From the NCBI GenBank assembly GCA_003254925.1, contig QANZ01014570.1:96666-160665 (forward strand): a stretch of DNA of 64,000 nucleotides, written 5' to 3'. Below the pieces are notes generated by a model. It worked only from the letters and a program-made list of their open reading frames with translations. It made no database searches and was not told where the DNA came from. Of this stretch, positions 35,746 through 51,640 are shown one piece after another. Every line of letters begins with the position of its first letter. The first letter of the stretch is position 1. Both the position numbers and the translations under genes were made by a program. The stretch comes from Chamaecrista fasciculata. Taxonomy: Eukaryota > Streptophyta > Magnoliopsida > Fabales > Fabaceae.

Positions 35746-35997
35746 TGAGTAAACCGAAAACTCAGTCCTTGAAAAATAATTAAGTTAACCGATTGATTTC
35801 TGAAATATTAAAATATATATTTTTGTTCATAAAAGATCTAAGCGCTATACATTTAACAAATATATATTTTGCTTCTTTCAGAGATTAACAAATATATTGT
35901 TTCGTTCTTTCCGGAATTAAATTGTATATTTTATTTTTTTAAGGACCGAGTTGTCAATTCGGCAATCTTTTAAGGACTAAATTATTAATTTTCTCTT
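35746..35997. repeat. Diverged fold-back element
   Basis: 'gagtaaaccgaaaactcag' opens it and 'aaggactaaattattaattt' closes it, with inverted 'cagtccttgaaa' and 'tttaaggaccgag' words. Confidence 0.55.
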
Positions 35998-36405
35998 TAT
36001 TCTTTTTAGCACAATATTCTAAATACTCATTATGTTCAAACTTGTACAATACTTAACCAACTGACACTACTCCAACACCAAACACCTCATTTGTTGATGA
36101 TCTAAAGCAATGGCCTTCCCCTTAAAGAAACAGAAAAGCCAAAGGCAAATAATGGTAAAGACAAAAAAAAAAGCACTTTAAAACTTTAAAGTTGGTGCTT
36201 CATCTTATTATTAAATTCTACCCTCCATTTCTATTCAAAAATTCAAACTAACTAACTTAGCCATCTCTTATATTACCTTTCTTTCTAAATATCCCTCATC
36301 ATCTTTCCTCTTCATTCCAAAGTTTTCTGATACAGAAGCTATTTTCTGATCTGTGATGGAAACAGCAAAATAGTAAAAAAAAACAGAAGAATCTAAAGCT
36401 AAACA

Positions 36406-40253
<3,848 letters not shown>

Positions 40254-40347
40254 TGATTAGTGTTCATTTTAGTATTGACTCTTGAAGATATATATATATA
40301 TATATTGACTCTTGAAGAGATATATATATATATATATAAAATAATGG

Positions 40348-40576
40348 TTAAAGTGTAAATTTGGTCTCATATCTTTGGGTCAGGTGGAACCAACGGTAAA
40401 ACATTTTACAAATATATAAGACCAATTCTTCAACCTGACCAAATGGTATGAGACCAAAAAAGATATGGTACCAAATTGGGACTTTTTGCAAAGATGAGAC
40501 CAAAAGTGCAACAAAAAAATTTGAATGATCAAATTAGGAACTGAACAAAAAATATGAGACCAAATTTACACTTTTA
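40348..40576. repeat. Fold-back MITE downstream of ROP
   Basis: 'aaagtgtaaatttggtctca' is mirrored by 'tgagaccaaatttacactt'. The same family recurs at 53345-53738. Confidence 0.75.
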
Positions 40577-40703
40577 TATATATATATATATAGGTGATTA
40601 AAGCTCTCTGTTTTCAGTAAACTTTTATTTTTAGTATGAATTTGTCATAAAACGGCAATATAAATGTTAAATATTTAGTCCCTCAAGTATTATATGCATA
40701 GTG

Positions 40704-41062
40704 AAAAAAATCGGACTGGTCATTGACTCGGTGAAAGGCTCGGGTCACTGGTTCACTGTTTCAACCGCTGGGTCACTGGTTCAACCGGTTGAGCCGGTTT
40801 ACTTAAAAAATACATTTTCAAATATACATATTCATCAAATACATATTGATATATTACAATAATTTAAATTTAAAGTAAAAATTAAACATAACCATATGTG
40901 CATCACATATAATAATGTCAAATATTTAATTTTTTTTTTAATTTTTTCAAATATTTCCGGGTTAACCGGTTTTTGGTTCACCGGTTCCCGGTTTAACCGG
41001 CCGGGTCAACTGCAGGCCAGTATTTTATTTTTTTCGGGGCCGGTCCAATTTTTTCTACTATG
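40704..41062. mobile_element. MITE-like element with 'aaccggttc' words
   Basis: The left half carries 'ggtcactggttcaaccggtt' and the right half 'ggttcaccggttcccggttt', with 'tcggactggtc' and 'ggccggtccaa' near the ends. The arms are imperfectly inverted around an AT-rich middle. The superfamily is unknown. Confidence 0.5.
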
Positions 41063-41633
41063 ATTATATGTATATGTATAGTTGATGTTCATAAGAAAAT
41101 TAAGGAAAACAATGTATATTTTTTAATATCCAAAGAGTAAATTGTAATGTTAGGACAAATTTAAGAACTGGAAATTATAGAGTGTGTTTGATTTTGTTTT
41201 TCAAAACAGTTTTTTAGTTTTGAAAACAAAAAACAATGTGTATTTTTTCTTTTAAAAAATAGAAAATTGTTCTAGGAGAACAAAATCAAACAAACCCATA
41301 TTTTCTCCTATTTTTCTTCTTTAAATGTGTGGATCTATATACTAGGTGATACAATGGAAGTATGTATGTATGTATATATCTAGGGATCTCAATGATAAAG
41401 AAGCTGAGCTCTAATTGTTGTTTTGATATATAAAAAAATAATAAAAAAAAACTTTTTTATGTATGAAGTTTATGTTTTTATTAATTTTGTCCTATACATT
41501 TTATTGGAATTTTTAGTATCCTCTTAAATATTAAAATTATAAATACTGGATGACAGTGATTAGAATGAATTATAACTAATTGTATTACTTTTTAATAAAA
41601 TAAGTTATAATTTTATATATATATATATATATG

Positions 41634-41993
41634 TATAATTACACTTTGGTAACCTGTTCTATGGACCAATTTTACTTTGGTGCCCTGTTTTTTCAAAAGT
41701 GACACTTGGGTACCATGTTCTTTACACCATTAACATTTTAGTACCTTATTCTTTGAACCGTTAACACTTTGGTATCCTGTTATATGGATCGATTTCACTT
41801 TGGTACATTGTTCTTTCACGATTTGTTACCATGTTCTATCTTTTTTAGGATTCCAAAGTGTTAACGATACAAAGAACATGATACCTAAATGTTAGCGGTG
41901 CAAAGAATAGGGTACTAAAGTGTCACTTTTGAAAGAACAGGATACCAAAATGAAACAAGTCCATAAAACAAGATATCAAAGTGCAATTTACCG
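41634..41993. repeat. Fold-back element
   Basis: 'attacactttggtaacctgt' on the left is mirrored by 'agatatcaaagtgcaattta' on the right. Several 'gtaccatgttctt'/'aagaacatgatacc' pairs lie between. Confidence 0.75.
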
Positions 41994-42847
41994 TATATAT
42001 AAATCAAGCATATAATTAGATGAATTTTGTAACAAAAATATTATTAATCTTATCTAATATTTTCCTTCCATAAATCCTCACATGCTTTTTAGGAAGTTGT
42101 GAGGATAAATAAATAAAATAAAACAAATTACCTCTTTACCAAAAAAAAAATTACCCAATGTAATAAGTAATAACACTATGTTAGTACTAAATAATAAAAT
42201 GTATCTTATATTACAGTATCACATACTACGATATCTGAGATACTACGACATCTAAGATGAAAGCGTACCAAACGCACCTTAAATAACATCTCACTTTTGA
42301 GAGCATTGATATCTAGCGACTAATTGGTTAATGTTTGTTATTATTCAAAAACGAAATCATATATATTTCTATAGTTTAAGAATTAAATTATAAAAAATAT
42401 ACAAATTCATGGGTTAAAAATTAAGTTTTCTTGCACATTAAGACATTGTAATTATAATATCAATATTTTACACATTGATTCGAAAACAAGTCAACATTAG
42501 AGGAGAGATTGAAACTGTAAAGAACTAAGGAGAATCTGCATACACAACTACAACTTAAACCAACTTCTCTCATTTCCCTTTCCCTCTAAAACTAATTAAA
42601 GTGAATGAAGAAAAGACCCATCACACACTTGTGGCATGTTTCACTTTGTTTTGAGTAGAAAAACCATAATGAAGTTCACAACCAACACGTTTTCAAGGTC
42701 ACGCAGAGAAAATGTAGGACAAACCTTGCCTTGTTAAAACTCTCCAAGTGCAAAACAAATGAAGACATCAAGACAAATATGTAACTGATGAAAGCCTTTA
42801 AGTATCCATGTTCTCTTCTCATTCTCCAGCTGCATAACTAGCCAGCC

Positions 42848-45713
42848 ATGAAAACAACCATAACATTAACCATTGTCATATTCAACCTTATGTTATGCTG
42901 CAACTTATGGATAACAACAGCAAGAGGGGTGTGTGTTAACGCGGTGAGAAAAAACTTATCTGACCCGACGACAACAGTCACAAAGGAGAGGTATGAAAGT
43001 TGGATGATGCAGCATGGCAAATGCTATGATGATGATGAAGAATGGAAAGCCCGGTTTGAGATTTATCAAGCCAATGTTGAGTTCATTGAGTGTGTCAACG
43101 CCCAAAACTATTCCTACAAGCTCATAGACAACAAATTTGCTGATCTTACAAACGATGAGTTTCAAAGTACTTATTTGGGTTTTCGACCTACACAGCTGCG
43201 TTTAAAGACAAGATTCAGGTATGATAAACAAAAGGATTTGCCAAATTTCATAGACTGGAGGAAGAAAGGTGCAGTAACTCCCGTCAAAGATCAAAGCGGA
43301 TGTGGTAAAGTTTCTTGCATACACAAATTCATGTTTCTGAAGCACTCAAGAAAATTGGAAAAACATAAAAAAGATATAATGCACAAAATCCCCTCCTAAC
43401 TTTAGTCACGGACCCATTTTGTTAAAATTGTCATTCAAAAAAATCATTTTTTTTAATAATTTTATAATTGTTGCATTTTACATTGATCTAAAATTAAAAT
43501 TAGCTATTGAAAATAATAGTAGCAAAAAAACTAAAACTTTCTTGAATTTTTCAATGAATTTTAATAAAAGGGTTATTTGTAGAAAATCAAAAGTTCAGGG
43601 GGTCTTGAGATTTTGTGCAGTGACTAAAGTTTAGAAAATTTTTCTGCATTTTGGCCAAATTAAAAAATGCACCCAAGAAAAGAAAAGAAAAAAAAAATAC
43701 TCAATTTCATAGATTTTCCTGTTCAGCATCTACTAAACCCATGATCTAACTTAGCCACTTGTTCATATATGGGGGCGTGTACAAAGTAATGGTACTCAAG
43801 GCCATGTTTGGATTGACGTGAATAGAGAAGGGAAGGTTTGATATAGACCTATGAAGCATGGACACTTCATTTTGATGGTGTGTTACTGTGCCGGACACTC
43901 GTACGACAACCACACGACAAATATTTATAAGTTTCAAAATTTAAAATCAATTTTTTATGACAATAACTTGACAAACAATAATAAATAATAACATATATGA
44001 TATATATATATTGTAAATAAATATTATATTTTTTAACGTTTTAATCAAAATTTGTAAATGTTTAATTATTTATATATATATAAAAATATGTCGTGTCATG
44101 TCATGTAATTTTAAGAATTTGACGTATCAATGTGTTTGTATTCGTGTCATGTCCCGTGTCTATGTGAGTGTCCATGCTTCATAGATATAGACCTTCTCTT
44201 TTTGTTCGAGTAAACTACCAAATTGGTCCCTCGATTATTGGCTCACTGACAGATTGGTCCCCGAATTTAGGAAATTGACAAATAGGTCCCCGATTTTTTC
44301 TAACGAGTCAAATAGGTCCCCGAATTTTTCTAACGTTAGTCAAATAGGTCCCCAAATAACATGCACAGAAGGACCTATTTGACAAATGTTAGAAAAATTT
44401 GGGGACCTATTTGACTCGTTAGAAAAATTCGGGGACCTATTTGTCAATTTCCTAAATTCGGGGACCAATTTGTCAGCGAGTCAATAATCCAGGGACCAAT
44501 TTAGTAGTTTACTCCTTTTTGTTCTATATTATTGTCAATCCAAACATTCATTCTAGAAACTTGAGATAAATCATTACAGTCTCGGGTACCTAAAATATGG
44601 TAATATTTATTTAGAGCTGAGTTAGTCTTATACTTTAATGAGATTAAATATATGCTAAAATGCACAATTCTCCCTTAAACTTTAGTCATTGTGCAAAAAA
44701 ACCCATAAACTTTGAAAAGTTATGAAAGACTCCTTGAACTTTTAATTTTGTGCAAATAACTCCCTCTTAAAAATTTTATTATAAAAACAACAATCTTTTT
44801 AGTTTTTTTTTTTAATTGTTAGTTACAACAATGATTAATTTTAAATTTGGATCAATGTAAAGTGCAACAACAATCATCAAATTACAAATAAACGCTATTT
44901 TTTTAATTGAAGATCTTAACTAAAGAGATCTTTTGCACAAAATCAAAAGTTCAGAGTCTTTTGTCACTTTTCAAAGTTCAAAGGGGTTTTTGCACAATGA
45001 TTAAAGTTTAAGGGAGGTTTTGTGCATTTTAGCCTTAAATTTAAGTTTCTCAAAGCATGTCTAGAGTTTCATAGCAAGGCAGGTATCTAATGCACAAACC
45101 TCTTGATGCAGGAAGTTGCTGGGCATTCTCTGCAGTGGCAGCTGTGGAAGGCATCAACCAAATAAGAACAGGGAAATTGGTGTCTCTGTCTGAGCAGGAA
45201 CTCATGGATTGCGATTTCAGAGATGGTAATGACGGATGTAAAGGCGGCTTCATGGAAAGAGCATTCACTTTCATAACGGAGCACAACGGGATCACCACTG
45301 AGGAAGACTATCCTTATAAAGCGAAAGATGGTACTTGTGACACAGACAAAGAAAGTCATCTTGCAGTGAATATAAGCGGCTATGAGAAAGTTCCTCCTGA
45401 GAATGAGAAGAAACTGAAAGCTGCAGTTGCTAATCAGCCTATATCAGTTGCAATTGATGCAAAAGGTTATGCGTTTCAATTTTATCATCGAGGAATCTTC
45501 GCTGGCCACTGCGAAACTGACCTAAATCATGGAGTGACCATAGTTGGCTACGGAGATGTTCTCTTCAATAAGTATTGGATTGTGAAGAATTCATGGGGTT
45601 ATGGTTGGGGTGAAGCTGGTTATATTAGGATGTTGCGTGATGATTGGGATAAAAGGGGCATTTGTGGCATTGCCATGGATGCTAGCTACCCTATCAAGGA
45701 ATCAAGTGACTGA
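42848..45713 (+). CDS. Papain-type cysteine protease (SAG12/SAG39-like), unit C copy
   Basis: Two exons, 42848-43304 and 45112-45713, encode 352 aa, one residue shorter than the unit A paralogue because of one fewer Thr in a PTTT run. Signal peptide, ERFNIN-type prodomain ([24 protein letters not shown]) and mature start ([19 protein letters not shown]) are in place. The catalytic residues Cys155 (GSCWAF), His292 (LNHGVTIV) and Asn312 (KNSWGYGWG) are present, so an active enzyme is expected. It ends [10 protein letters not shown], with no ER-retention signal. The intron is 1807 bp against 1174 bp in unit A because two further mobile elements landed in it. Upstream it lacks the TATAAAT of unit A. 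AATAAA lies at 45742. Confidence 0.93.
43376..43655. repeat. Fold-back MITE in the unit C protease intron
   Basis: Same insertion as 7241-7566 in unit A, somewhat shortened in the middle. Confidence 0.65.
43850..44183. mobile_element. Mutator-like MITE, 334 bp, unit C intron
   Basis: The ends are inverted: 'tatgaagcatggacact' and 'agtgtccatgcttcata'. A perfect 10-bp duplication gatatagacc flanks it (43840-43849 and 44184-44193). Unit A (near 7759) has the empty site. A related copy lies at 50389-50707, and the unit B copy is split by the hAT at 16376-20141. Confidence 0.88.
44208..44514. mobile_element. Fold-back element, 307 bp, unit C intron only
   Basis: The ends 'gagtaaactaccaaattgg' and 'ccaatttagtagtttactc' and almost the whole length are inverted. 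The perfect 10-bp duplication ctttttgttc (44198-44207 and 44515-44524) and its absence from unit B show a recent insertion. The words 'ggtccccgaatttttctaac' recur. Confidence 0.9.
44653..45034. mobile_element. Mutator-like MITE, unit C intron
   Basis: Orthologous to 7911-8263. The right duplication has mutated to ttaaattta. Confidence 0.8.
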
Positions 45714-45935
45714 TGAAAGGCCAAGACAACACAATTATCGCAATAAAATTAATACGCCATTTATTGAGTAGACTAAGAAGTTATGTTGGATGGAATAAAA
45801 CAAAGATAAATTGAAATAATAACAAAACATATATAGAGATCATGCGTTTACCATTCGACGAACTTTAATCACCGCCGACGACATCGATCTCTACTGCTGG
45901 GTCCGTGATCCATGAACACTCCTAGAAAGAGTAAT

Positions 45936-46100
45936 GCTATAAAAAGATCCATTGCTTAAGCAATGGATTTTTTATAATTTATCTCTCTCTTTATCAAATA
46001 AAAAATTAAATATAAAACTTTGATGTGAGAGTGATTGATGGAGAGAGAGAGATAAACTGTAAAACTCTACTGCTTAAGCAATACAGTTTTTTATTGAGGA
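45936..46100. mobile_element. Small hairpin MITE with an internal palindrome
   Basis: The arms 'ctataaaaagatccattgc' and the inverse of 'gcaatacagttttttattg' enclose matching 'tttatctctctc/gagagagataaa' words. Each arm itself contains a palindrome, the left one being the perfect 18-mer ccattgcttaagcaatgg (45949-45966). Confidence 0.6.
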
Positions 46101-46325
46101 ATGATAGAAAATTACTGAAATGGCCATAAAATAAGACAATCTCATATATTGTATTTTGCTTCAGTTTTCGGTTATTCTGAGTTTGGATATGTTCTATATA
46201 TGTAGACAGTGGTTCTATTCATATTTTTTTGTCAAATTAAAGGACTCATAAATCTAATAACAGTAATGTATTGAATGGAGAAAATACAAAATGGCTCACG
46301 TGTATGTACAGGATGGAAAAATATA

Positions 46326-46652
46326 GGGTTAAAGGGTCAATTTAGTCCTAAATGTATGCCCTAATATTCATTTTGGTCCATTATATTTCAAAATATTCAA
46401 ATTGCTCCTAAATATTTGCAAAATGTTTCATTTTGGTCCCAACTATTGAATATGGCTTGTTTAGAGCTACGTATTGTTCCCGAAGAATACTTTCTCTATC
46501 TAGTTGGGACCAAAACGAAACATTTTACCAGTATTTAGGACCAAAATGAATTATTTTGCCAACATTTAGGATCAATATGAACATTTTGAAACATAATGGA
46601 CCAAATGAATATTAGGGCATACATTTTGGATCAAAATGAACCATTGACTAAA
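46326..46652. repeat. Fold-back element
   Basis: 'atgccctaatattcattttg' on the left is mirrored by 'caaatgaatattagggcat' on the right, with further paired 'ggtcc' words. Confidence 0.75.
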
Positions 46653-47817
46653 CATTTTTGTGTTGTTTTGTTATTTGCATTATGGTCCTTAAACTATTCT
46701 TTGTTATTTTTTTTTATTGGATTTCACAAATAGATCCGATTATTGATGATTGGGATTTCGTGTAAGCCCCAAGTTATCATTTACACATGTTAGGGATTGA
46801 TTAATAGGACCGGTACAAATTTATGGACCAAATTGTATTCTTAAAAATAATCCAATATTATTTTCATTTTGGCCCTTCATCTCATCCACTTGGATTGACC
46901 TCTAACCTTTCATCCAAAATTTTCTCCTCCTCACGCTTTCCAATAGCATATCACACTTTCCAATATCATCTCATCTCAATATCATTCCAATCAAACCACA
47001 CCCAAACACCTATCATCTCATCTCATTATCTCCATCTCATCTCATTATTTCCTACCATTTCTACCCCTATACAAATTAAAAAAAATCTATAAACCTATTT
47101 CAACCAACCACAATCATTACATACTCTTTTATATAATTTTACACCCTATTTAACATCATTTTTTCTAAAATCACCTAAACACCAATACATCATTTCATCT
47201 TATCCAATTCAAACTTAATCTCATCTTATCCCATAAACTTGACTTGAATTGAAATAGTATGGCCCGCAAACATGCCCTTAATTAAGCTAGATCCACTCCC
47301 AATCAGTTGATCCACGCACTATTTATGGCTATTAGATGTTTGTCTATTCCGATTTTTCATTTTATCATGTTAAATCATTGGTTGAAAATTAAAAATAAAG
47401 TAAAATAAAATAAAATGGGAGTGAATTATAAAATGGAGCCATTTTGTACAAAACTATCTAAGTTAGGCCCAAACGAAAAAGGGCTTGGACCCAAGCCTAC
47501 AATTTGATTGTTGGTAAACCATAAAGCATGATTTAAGAGTCTCACTCATGATCACGTCTAATTCTAACACTCCCTCCTATTCAAAATTTTTATCCACTTT
47601 TCTTTTTCTTTGGATTTCATCAAAATAATACATTCCTAATTGCCAAACCGAACCACCGAAATGAATGTTTGTTGGTTTCATTTTGCAAATTTTTTCTTCA
47701 CACAATTATGAATTATTTCAATTTGATGTAAACAATACAATTAAAAAATATTTAAAATAATCCAAATCACAAAGCAAACACTCTTAGTTAAGATACATAT
47801 GCATAAAAAAAATTATA

Positions 47818-47988
47818 AAATAATAATAATATCAACATTTAGAATGACAAAAATTCATAATATTGCCTTCTTACTTTTCTTCTACATCAATTTTTAAATT
47901 ACAAAATAATATATAATATCAACATTTAGAATGACAAAAATTCATAATATTGCCTTGTAACTTTTCTTCTATATCAATTTTCACAATA
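47818..47988. repeat. Tandem duplication of about 83 bp
   Basis: 'aatatcaacatttagaatga' and 'aaaattcataatattgcctt' occur twice, near 47828 and 47912, in AT-rich DNA. Confidence 0.85.
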
Positions 47989-50039
47989 TAATTGATAATA
48001 ATATTCGTTAGTCAAGAAAAATTCTAAGTTTTATAATAATAAATTCAGGTTGAATGATGAGATCATTACTAATAATTATAATCTGCAGCATGTATTTTAG
48101 TAATGGTAACAGTATGAGAGAAGACAAGGACCACAAAGCATAGATGCCAAATAATATTAATTAATTAACACAAAGTTAGCCTCCATGAAGAAGATGCCCT
48201 TCCTTGATTTAGAAGCGGGGCAAATAAAATAATGTACTGTATGTTTAATTTATTGTTCTAAGTAAGCCCCTAATCATGATATGCATGAGAGCTTAATTTG
48301 TCAAACTCATTAGGTCATTAATTAAAAACTTGATAACTGAATATATTAATAATAAAATTCCAGTTCATGGAAAGAAGAGGAAGGCACCTAGAAACACACA
48401 TAGATAGAGAGGCATGCATGCAATTAGGAAGAAGATAAAGCACACAGACTTAGAGAGATAGAAAAGAAAAAAATTAAAGAAAGAAAAAAAGAAAGAAAAG
48501 GGCATATACCCTACATGTGGGAATGGTTTGGAGACAAAGCAAAGAAAGCATATATACAGCATGCAAACAAGTCACATGCATATGAGTGCATATATATATA
48601 TATACATATATAAAAGTTGATAGCAGTTATTTCATAATAAAGTTTAAGTCTGAATATGAAGCTGAGAAATACTCAATTGTAATCTTAAACTTTCTTTTGT
48701 CGTTAATTAATTCCTAAAATTTCATATTTATCTTAATTATATTCCAAGATTAATTAACACCGTCTAAATCGATAATAGAACTTGTGATCTGACCAATGAT
48801 TATTTTTTTCTTTATTTTGATATCAATCGTACATTTAAAATTTCACATTTGTATCAATTAATAAAATTTTAAAATTTTGTATGTTTTTTTTAATTAATAG
48901 ATTAGAGTTAACATTTTGTGTTAATTATATCTCCAAAGATATTAATGTGAAGATGGCATCAACACTTTTCGTTAATAATTTAGATGACGTTATGTCTTAG
49001 AATACAATGGAGACATATATAAAATTTTATAAATATAATTGATGACAATAAAAAATATTTATGAATACAATTGAGACTTATTCTATAATTTATTTGGAAC
49101 ACCTAATAAAGTGCTTTTACCGATAGTTATAATTTTTTTATTAGTGATAAACATTTGATACATATATAATTATATATATAAACACGAATATGAATATGAT
49201 CCTTCTTTAAGACTAAATATATATATGGGGAGGGGTGGTCTTATCTTTCACAGCTCATATTATCTTCTATATATATATATATTATTATTATTATTGCTAA
49301 CTTGGAATCTTTATGTTTTTTTAACTACATCTATCTTTACTATTAATTAATGACTCCACTCCCATGCATAACTACTACAACACCACCTCCTTTAATTAAT
49401 TATTAATTATATACATACAATAAGAAATTCTTCAAGCACATGGCCTTCTTGTTCTTGCTCTATCGACTATCATATAAACATCACAACCAACATGTGCATG
49501 ATTTCACCAATCACTATAACACCTTAATTAATCCCACTTAATTTGTCATACCTTTTGCCTTGGATATATATGTCAAGAGGAAAAAGATAGGTGGGCTTTT
49601 AATTACTCTGGTCCTATATATAGATAATTTTTTTTAATGGAGTTCTTTAATTTGTATCATTAATTAATACATTTTTTTTTTAATCATCTCTGTTATAAAT
49701 ATCTTCATTTTTTAAAAAAAATTAAAATTAAATCTAAAAAGTTAGTGGCTTAATAAACTTTCTTAAATGCCAAGTTTGGCCTGAATGATAATTAGAAAAT
49801 TACTTTTAAGTCTATACAATATAATTAAGCTATTAAATTTGGCCTCTTTAAACCCACAGGCAGAAAACATATCAACTTAAGGACTAAACTGAATTAAGTT
49901 ATTTATAAAAGACCAAATAATTAATCATTCCAAATAGTTTAGTTGAAATAATGCACCGAGAAACAACTCTTGAGTCTTGACCATATATCACACACATATA
50001 TATATATATATATACATCAAAGTATTGCAATGTTACTAA

Positions 50040-50215
50040 CAAGTGTTTGGTGTAGTGGTTTGGCGAGCTACATCCTATGGAGAGGACCCAGGTTCAATCT
50101 CTAGAGTCGACATTGTTGAGAGGGCTCTGACCTTATTGTCTCTGAGGCTCGAATGAGATTAGTCTTCACCTAGACCGTTACACGGATAGGCGGGAGAAAC
50201 CCATAATTTAACCGA
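50040..50215 (+). mobile_element. tRNA-derived SINE
   Basis: An A-box-like 'ttggtgtagtggtttggcg' at 50047 and a B-box-like 'caggttcaatctc' at 50089 give the RNA polymerase III promoter layout. The body ends 'gagaaacccataatttaacc' plus a short A-rich tail. Diverged relatives lie at 4812-4972 and 15700-16010. Confidence 0.75.
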
Positions 50216-50388
50216 AAAAAGAAGTATTACAATGTTTATTGATTTATTTTTTATAGTTTAGCTAGTATCTTCTATTGGGAGCAGTTTTATTCGAAATATT
50301 GTTGGACATCAAATATAGACATCTCTTCCGATAAAAATTTGAATTTAAATTCATCACGTTGTGGGAGATTAATTCTTTTTGTTAGAGC

Positions 50389-50707
50389 TATGAAGTATGG
50401 ACATTTCATTTTAACAGCGCGTCGTCGTGTCACACGTGTCCGTGTCTGACACCCGTACGACACTTACACGACACATATTTATAAGTTTTAGAATATAAAA
50501 TTAATTTTTCGTAATTTTATCATGACAAACAATTGAAAATAATATCACATATGACATATATTATGAATAAATTGTAATTTTTAAAATTTTTATCAAAATT
50601 TATGGATTTTTAATTATTTATATATATAAATATATGCTGTGTTGTGTCATATAATTTTAAGAATCTAGCATGTTAGTGTATCTCTGTCCGTGTGTCCATA
50701 GTTCATA
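50389..50707. mobile_element. Mutator-like MITE, family of 43850-44183
   Basis: Ends 'tatgaagtatggac' and 'gtccatagttcata' enclose the same 'cccgtacgacacttacacga' core as in units B and C. GTTAGAG is shared by both flanks, a decayed target duplication. Confidence 0.75.
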
Positions 50708-50934
50708 CGGTTAGAGTCAACCTTTGTTGATTGCAATTTTTATTATTACTATTAGCTAGATACATTCTATAAATCATTAAATTGTGCAAAAACTCTGTAC
50801 GGCCTATAAAAATGAAGACAAATCAAGCTAATTATATATCTAAAGATCATAAATTTGGTTAGATTAATCTTGTAATGTAGCATAATAATAATCTTGTAAA
50901 CGCGTGCATTGGACAGTGGAGATCAGATATACAG

Positions 50935-51640
50935 GTCAAAATGCACTTTTAGTTTCTTATGTTTTGGGTAAATGCAATCTAGTCCTTCATCTTTTTTGTG
51001 GCACTTTTGATCCTACAAATTTCTCAAAAGTTTACTCTTTGATCCCAATGATTGAATGCGATTATATCTTTCTCATTTCAATTTTGAATGCAACGAGACC
51101 AAAGGTACATATACATATTGATTTCGACAAGTTATTTATTTGTCTAATTGGGCATTATAACAAACAAAGTCAAATTAGGCTCTACAATTTTCATTACTAT
51201 CCAATTTGGACTAATAGTAAATAAGGTCAAATCAAAATTGAAGTGATAAAAAAAGTGAAGAATTTTGGAAAGAGTGATCCTAAATCACCTTAAAGCTTGA
51301 TTTGACCTCATTTATCAATAATTTTAACCGAACAGAAAAAAGATTCATACATCAAGAATAACTTGTAACTTTGAATTTGAAAAGTGAGAAATATAACCAA
51401 CTTTAGTCATTTGATTGTGAATAGAGAAGCCCGCTTTCAAATTTTATTTTGATCTTATTTACTAACGGTCTCAATTAAACAAAGAAATGACTCGTAAAAA
51501 GTAACAGATAATTTCAGACTTGTTGCATTCAAAACTTTTTTTTTGAAATTTGTAGGATCAAAGTTGTAACAAAAAAATGAAGAGATGAATTGCAACTTAC
51601 CCAAAAATAAGGAAGTAAAAGTGCATTTTGGCATGTATTT
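50935..51640. repeat. Fold-back element
   Basis: 'ggtcaaaatgcacttttag' is mirrored by 'aaaagtgcattttggc'. 'gtaaatgcaatctagtcc' and 'gaattgcaacttaccc' also pair. The 106-codon frame inside is a by-product. Confidence 0.7.

Larger units (their letters stand above)
32839..36405. other. Intergenic stretch between unit B and the ROP gene
   Basis: No gene recognised. It holds fold-back elements at 33055-33547, 34171-34500 and 35746-35997, and a (GAAA)n run. Frames at 34575-34793 and 35226-35447 have no recognisable domain. The ROP promoter should lie at the right end, but I see no unambiguous TATA box. Confidence 0.5.
40254..42666. other. Intergenic stretch between ROP and unit C
   Basis: Contains (TA)n runs, fold-back elements at 40348-40576 and 41634-41993, and a third repeat at 40704-41062. 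No gene-like frame was found. Confidence 0.55.
42667..45856 (+). repeat. Duplicated unit C (protease block)
   Basis: Homology with unit A starts at 'taatgaagttcacaacc' (6524 in A) and stops at 'taccattc' (about 9098 in A, 45856 here). Unlike A and B it carries no glucosidase-like gene. The last 80 bases agree better with unit B (23516-23600) than with A. Confidence 0.85.

Noticed and set aside
48365..48562. 65-codon frame rich in Phe, minus strand
   Set aside because: Translation of a GAAA/purine-rich tract with no conserved feature.
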